DNA from: Ruminococcaceae bacterium FB2012
Lineage (GTDB): Bacteria > Bacillota > Clostridia > Oscillospirales > Ruminococcaceae
DNA length: 64,000 nt
Direction: 5' to 3'
NCBI GenBank assembly: GCA_900104495.1
Contig: FMXS01000004.1
Coordinates: 248,001-312,000, forward strand
Part shown: positions 60,167-64,000 of the stretch, piece after piece
Layout: each line of letters opens with the position of its first letter
Numbering within the stretch: position 1 is the stretch's first letter
Program-made: the position numbers and the translations under genes
Notes under the pieces: model-generated
Database searches by the model: none
Seen by the model: only the letters and a program-made list of their open reading frames with translations
Told to the model about the DNA's origin: nothing

Positions 60167-60784
60167 ATGGAAAAGAAAATCTACAGGCTTAATAATCAAA
60201 TTTCATTTAGAAAGTGTTTTCTCTGCGAAGAAAAGCAAAAAGTGTATGGAGACTGTACGAACTTCATTATTAATTCAGAAGAATGGGTGAGATATTATGA
60301 ATGCTGTCAAGATGGGATACATTATCATTGTACAGAACATCCTGAAATAGAGTTAGAAAAATTAGAAAGTGATGAGTATTATGGAGAGATAACGCTTACT
60401 TGCCCAAGATGCAAAAATGAAATACCAATTGGTAGTTATGCAGAATTGAGAAAAATGTGTCTTCGAGCATTGAATCGTGAATTATTCAAAGATGCAAAAT
60501 TGATTCGTCTTGATGATTGGTATACTCCAGAAATTAAAGAGAAGTTGAAGGGACTTCCATCTGATTACTGGATCACCACTGATGTAAAAACTGATAAAGA
60601 TGGGGATACTATCATTGTTTTGTATATTGGAAATAAAAACGAAAAATCAAAAGCGCAGTTTTTTATAAAGCCGGAAAAATGTCAGTTGAGCAACGATCAT
60701 AAGGACACGGATCCATCAAAGCTTATTTCAAAAATAGAGGTAACATTAAAGAGAAGCAAACTGACACACTCTTATGATGATTAA
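60167..60784 (+). CDS. Cys-rich protein of unknown function
   Basis: 205 residues; I do not recognise the family. The N-terminal half has CFLC (about 17-20), then C30, CC (46-47), C55 and CPRC (about 80-83), a zinc-ribbon-like spacing, plus several His and Tyr. The C-terminal half is Lys-rich with short beta-strand-like stretches (TIIVLYIGNKNEKSKAQFFI). It starts 10 bp after the recombinase with GGGAG upstream, so it is probably co-expressed. More AT-rich than the neighbouring hsd genes. Might aid recombination, regulate, or act on nucleic acid. Confidence 0.7.
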   Translation: MEKKIYRLNNQISFRKCFLCEEKQKVYGDCTNFIINSEEWVRYYECCQDGIHYHCTEHPEIELEKLESDEYYGEITLTCPRCKNEIPIGSYAELRKMCLRALNRELFKDAKLIRLDDWYTPEIKEKLKGLPSDYWITTDVKTDKDGDTIIVLYIGNKNEKSKAQFFIKPEKCQLSNDHKDTDPSKLISKIEVTLKRSKLTHSYDD

Positions 60785-60806
60785 TAGTTATATTTCAATT
60801 TGCAAT

Positions 60807-60819
60807 TCTCAATTTATCG
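60807..60819 (+). repeat. cassette-junction motif TCTCAATTTATCG in non-coding DNA
   Basis: The 13-bp sequence also occurs at 58541-58553 (HsdS1) and 61915-61927 (third cassette), and with one mismatch at 61397-61409 (HsdS2). Here it lies in no gene, 59 bp before HsdS2. Confidence 0.8.
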
Positions 60820-60877
60820 GGCTCGTAGCCTATAAGGATTTCTCCGGCCACACCGCTCCCATGAGGAGGTGTGCATA

Positions 60878-61999
60878 ATGGCGAAATATCGATTTGATCA
60901 GATTGCTATCAACAGCACCGAGAAGAAAAAACCGGTTGAGGAAGATCGCTTCACCTACCTTGGTCTTGAGCATCTTGATTCAGGAAGTCTAAAGGTTACT
61001 CGATTCGGTTCTGAAGTCGCTCCTATCGGCGAAAAGCTGGTGATGCACAAAGGCGATGTGCTTTTCGGGAAGCGCAGAGCTTACCAGAAGAAAGTCGCTA
61101 TAGCACCCTTTGACGGTATCTTCTCCGCTCATGGTATGGTGCTGCGGCCCAAACAGGATGTGATTGACAAGGATTTCTTCCCGCTGTTCATAAGCTCTGA
61201 CTACTTTTTAGATGCCGCCATTAAGATCTCTGTTGGCTCTTTGTCCCCGACGATCAACTGGCGCGACCTGAAAGAACTGGAGTTTGAACTGCCTGATCTG
61301 GATACGCAACGAAAATTGGCCGAAGTCCTCTGGTCCATAAACGATACTATGGAGGCTTATAAAAAGCTAATCTCTGCTACCGATGAGCTCGTTAAGTCTC
61401 AATTTATGGAGCAGTTCGGATCAACTGAAAAAGTACCTCTTGAGGAATTGGCCACTATCGTAATGGGACAATCCCCAACATCTGATTCTTACAATACCGA
61501 AGGCATGGGAGTACCATTTTATCAAGGGAGTGGCGAATTTACCGATAAGTATGTCAGTGACGGTATGTTCTGCACCGTTCCTACAAGAATGGCTAAAGCC
61601 GGAGATGTACTTATGTCCGTCCGAGCACCAGTAGGCACCGTCAATATTACACTAAAAGATTGCTGTATTGGGCGAGGCCTTGCCGCAATAAGGAGTAAAG
61701 TCTCCGCAGAGTATAACGAGTACTTCCTGTACGCATTTCGGGCTATGACAGATGTGTTGGACTCAATGGGTCATGGAAGCACGGTATTGGCAATAAACAA
61801 AAACGAGTTGCACAAGCTTCTGATGCCAAATGCCTCGTTGCCAGAGCAAATGAGCTTTGTAGCCTTTGCGCAGCAGAGCGATAAATCAAAATTTGCCAGT
61901 CTGAACTGTTCAAATCTCAATTTATCGAGATGTTTGGCGATATCAAAAGCAATCCAATGGATTTGCCTATTCATCCTCTTGGAGATGTGTGTACTGTAG
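60878..61999 (+). CDS. hsdS: type I specificity subunit HsdS2 with frame-broken C-terminus
   Basis: 373 residues from ATG 60878 (GAGGAGG upstream). TRD1 (about 1-133) related to that of HsdS1; central helix identical to HsdS1 apart from one residue (about 135-176); a different TRD2 (about 178-330; VMGQSPTSDSYNTEGMGVPF, MSVRAPVGTVNITLKDCCIG). After DKSKFA (about 340) the frame runs into the third cassette out of phase, replacing the normal last helix with about 33 unrelated residues. Usable or not is uncertain, because the distal helix helps bind HsdM. Confidence 0.82.
   Translation: MAKYRFDQIAINSTEKKKPVEEDRFTYLGLEHLDSGSLKVTRFGSEVAPIGEKLVMHKGDVLFGKRRAYQKKVAIAPFDGIFSAHGMVLRPKQDVIDKDFFPLFISSDYFLDAAIKISVGSLSPTINWRDLKELEFELPDLDTQRKLAEVLWSINDTMEAYKKLISATDELVKSQFMEQFGSTEKVPLEELATIVMGQSPTSDSYNTEGMGVPFYQGSGEFTDKYVSDGMFCTVPTRMAKAGDVLMSVRAPVGTVNITLKDCCIGRGLAAIRSKVSAEYNEYFLYAFRAMTDVLDSMGHGSTVLAINKNELHKLLMPNASLPEQMSFVAFAQQSDKSKFASLNCSNLNLSRCLAISKAIQWICLFILLEMCVL
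61280..61407 (+). repeat. 128-bp direct repeat, copy B (in hsdS2)
   Basis: Partner of 58424-58551, same orientation, one mismatch. 2856 bp separate the repeat starts; the recombinase and the Cys-rich gene lie between. Confidence 0.97.
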
Positions 62000-62493
62000 A
62001 ACGAGGTGGCTCTCCTCGTCCTATTGACAAGTTTGTCACCGATAGTGATGATGGGCTGAATTGGATAAAGATTGGAGACGCTGATGGATCACGATACATT
62101 TCAAGAACAGCGGAAAAAATACGTCCAGAAGGATTGAAAAAAACCAGATGGGTAGTAGCTGGCGATCTGATTTTATCTAATTCCATGAGCTTTGGACATC
62201 CATATATCTTAAAAATAGACGGATGTATTCACGATGGCTGGCTTGTTCTTCACTTTGATGAGCAGTCATTCGACGCACTGTTCCTTTAAGTTTATTTGGA
62301 ATTGCCATCAACATATCAGCAGTTTTCTTCTATGGCAGCAGGCGGTGTCGTCAATAACTTGAATAGTGAATTGGTTCGTAAACTCCCTGTCCTTGTTCCA
62401 GATATTATTGCTCAAAAGCAATTTGCAGCCTTTGTCCGACAGACCGATAAATCAAAATATAACGCCTCACAGGTAATGAGGCTTAAAATATAA
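61900..62493 (+). pseudogene. silent third HsdS TRD cassette
   Basis: Reads in one frame SELFKSQFIEMFGDIKSNPM (junction motif included), then a TRD of its own (IHPLGDVCTVERGGSPRPID, LNWIKIGDADGSRYISRT, VVAGDLILSNSMSFGHPYIL, MAAGGVVNNLNSELVRKLPV) and the distal motif FVRQTDKSKYN. It lacks a start, TRD1 and the last helix, and has an in-frame TAA at 62287-62289. A donor cassette for HsdS rather than a working gene. A small hairpin GCCTCA/TGAGGC lies near its end. Confidence 0.8.
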
Positions 62494-62525
62494 AAACAAA
62501 ACCACAGCGAAGGATGGTATGGCAT

Positions 62526-64000
62526 ATGAACATTAACAACATCAATGTAAACAAGTATCCGGTATCACAAGTGTTTGACCCGGATTCAAAGGTGATCTTC
62601 GAGATCCCGAAATATCAGCGTGAGTACACATGGGGTTCCAGAGAATGGGAGGCCCTGTTTGACGATCTCACAGAAAACGACGATGGATATTTTCTCGGTT
62701 CCATTATCTGCATCAACTCTGCTACGGATACGATCAATGCACCTAAATTTGAAGTTGTTGATGGTCAGCAGCGTTTGACCACTCTCAGTCTGTTCCTTGC
62801 AGCGCTTTATACCACTCTGAATTCCTACAAAGACCTTTTAGATGAAGATCAACAGTCGGATATTCTTCAGTTAAAGCGTAAGCTGGTTCTCAAAAAAACA
62901 CAGGCTGACATCCGTGTTGTTCCGCAGGTACAAGGTAGCAACAGGGATGATTTCATGGGGCTTCTTGCCAAGATCGGCATTATTCCGAAACGGCCTATGC
63001 CCAAGTTTGCCGGGCTCCGCCGAATTGAAAAATCATATAACTACTTCAAAAAGCGTATTAATGCCATACTTGATGAAAGTGATGTGCCCAATGATAAAGT
63101 GATCTCCATGTTCAGAATTCTGGACAAAGTAAATGCGGCAATTCTGGTAATGATCGAGGTGTCAAACCATTCTGATGCTTACACTCTGTTTGAATCTCTG
63201 AATAACAGAGGCACCCCGCTTACATCTGTTGACCTAATCAAAAACCTCCTTTTGGCCCGTTTGGATGTTAATGGTGATGGAGATATCGACTACTACTTCT
63301 CTCGCTGGACGGACATGCTCTCGAATCTTGGCGATGAATACTCTGATCAAGAGCGATTCTTCAGGCAGAACTATAATGCTTTCAGAAAAAATATAAATGC
63401 ACCGTTTTATAAGGGCGACAGACAATATCCACTCGGAACGATTGCAACCCGCTCCACCATGCTCGACATCTACGAGAAGATAATTACCAAAGATCCCGTT
63501 GCCGCGCTGGATAAGCTTTCAGAAAACGCTGCTATCTATGCTGGTATTATCTTAAACAAAACAGAAGGCCTTCCCGAAGAACAGAGGGAAAGCTATCTGG
63601 ATCTGCAGCGTGTTCAAGGTGCGCCATCCTACCTGTTTGTCATGTATTTGATTAAAAATCAGAAGGCGCTCGGAGTTACCGAAGATGATGTGGTCAAGGT
63701 TTGCAAGTTGCTTGTAAACTTCTTTATTCGTCGTAATCTTACCGACACACCGCCTACACGAGATCTGACCAGAATTTTCATGTCATTCATAGAGACGATT
63801 GAACAGAATGATTATCACGGCGATGAAATATATACAAATCTACGAGATACTCTTATTGCTGTTTCTGCTTCCGATGAATACTTTGAGGAAAAACTCCGTG
63901 GTCCGGTTTATGATGATAACAGCGGAGCAACTCGATTCATTCTCTGCATGATGGCCAAGCGCGGCATGACCCGTGAAAATGTTCAGGACCTTTGGAGAAA
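62526..64000 (+). CDS. DUF262 (GmrSD-like) protein, cut by window edge
   Basis: 491 codons are visible from ATG 62526; the gene continues past 64000. N-terminal DUF262 hallmarks: FEIPKYQREYTWGSREWEAL (about 29-48; the IPxYQRxYxW motif), VVDGQQRLTTLSLFL (DGQQR nucleotide-binding motif, about 78-92), FESLNNRGTPLTSVDLIKN. DUF262 is the NTP-binding/hydrolysing half of GmrSD type IV restriction enzymes and of SspE/BrxU relatives; a C-terminal DUF1524 HNH nuclease would lie beyond the window. It is part of the restriction locus by orientation and spacing. Confidence 0.88.
   Translation, partial: MNINNINVNKYPVSQVFDPDSKVIFEIPKYQREYTWGSREWEALFDDLTENDDGYFLGSIICINSATDTINAPKFEVVDGQQRLTTLSLFLAALYTTLNSYKDLLDEDQQSDILQLKRKLVLKKTQADIRVVPQVQGSNRDDFMGLLAKIGIIPKRPMPKFAGLRRIEKSYNYFKKRINAILDESDVPNDKVISMFRILDKVNAAILVMIEVSNHSDAYTLFESLNNRGTPLTSVDLIKNLLLARLDVNGDGDIDYYFSRWTDMLSNLGDEYSDQERFFRQNYNAFRKNINAPFYKGDRQYPLGTIATRSTMLDIYEKIITKDPVAALDKLSENAAIYAGIILNKTEGLPEEQRESYLDLQRVQGAPSYLFVMYLIKNQKALGVTEDDVVKVCKLLVNFFIRRNLTDTPPTRDLTRIFMSFIETIEQNDYHGDEIYTNLRDTLIAVSASDEYFEEKLRGPVYDDNSGATRFILCMMAKRGMTRENVQDLWR

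Noticed and set aside
58028..62493. Classical inverted-repeat hsdS shufflon
   Set aside because: All hsdS copies and the 128-bp repeats are in the same orientation in this window; an inverted partner could only lie beyond 64000.
49508..64000. BREX, DISARM or Dnd/Ssp system
   Set aside because: No PglZ, BrxC, DrmA/B or Dnd/Ssp sulfur-transfer genes are present; HsdR, HsdM and HsdS motifs define type I. DUF262 alone is not enough for Ssp or BREX.

Overview
The window looks like the chromosome of a spore-forming, Gram-positive Clostridia, probably near Ruminococcus (Oscillospiraceae). The evidence is a complete spoIIIAA-AH operon, purine-rich Shine-Dalgarno sequences, frequent GTG/TTG starts, many TTGACA-17-TATAAT promoters, and Bacillus/Clostridium-type gene order (yqhY-nusB-xseA-xseB-ispA-dxs-tlyA-nadK-argR-recN; mltG followed by a U32 hydroxylation protein). 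Species cannot be fixed from sequence alone.

Layout: 1-4239 is a minus-strand operon (DUF951, prfA, ywlC/sua5, coaE, SLT transglycosylase, M18 aminopeptidase running off the left edge). 4304-8765 holds trpS, a solute-binding lipoprotein without a transporter, and an AI-2E-family permease. 8769-13684 is a minus-strand MoxR-DUF58-transglutaminase operon. 13728-18492 is the sporulation channel operon behind a sigma-E-like promoter. 18529-33900 is a long run of housekeeping genes: yqhY, nusB, a TsaD-like protein, exonuclease VII, isoprenoid precursor synthesis, rRNA methylation, NAD kinase, arginine repressor, RecN, ThyX plus Tmk, DJ-1, 5-formyl-THF cyclo-ligase, MltG and TrhP-like U32. 33878-43686 holds a Xer-like recombinase, a DHH phosphoesterase, a DUF2079 membrane protein, prfC, an ABC-2 exporter and an ECF sigma/anti-sigma pair.

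43809-43980 carries tRNA-Met and tRNA-Glu. Immediately downstream begins an integrated element: integrase, excisionase-like protein, a Rep-like protein with a short UvrD-type helicase, and a truncated AAA-ATPase. Its right end is not in the window.

From 49447 to the end lies a 14.5-kb, single-strand, compound type I restriction-modification locus. Its order is: a catalytically degenerate HsdM-like protein fused to one specificity domain; HsdR; an ADP-ribosylglycohydrolase fused in frame to HsdM, with a strong internal ribosome-binding site that should also yield free HsdM; a second intact HsdM; HsdS1; a tyrosine recombinase; a Cys-rich unknown protein; HsdS2 with a frame-broken tail; a silent third specificity cassette; and a DUF262 (GmrSD-like) protein cut by the window edge. 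HsdS1 and HsdS2 share a 128-bp direct repeat with one mismatch. A 13-bp motif recurs at the cassette junctions. Together these suggest a rearranging specificity locus. The ADP-ribosylglycohydrolase-HsdM fusion inside this locus is the best candidate for an undescribed system.
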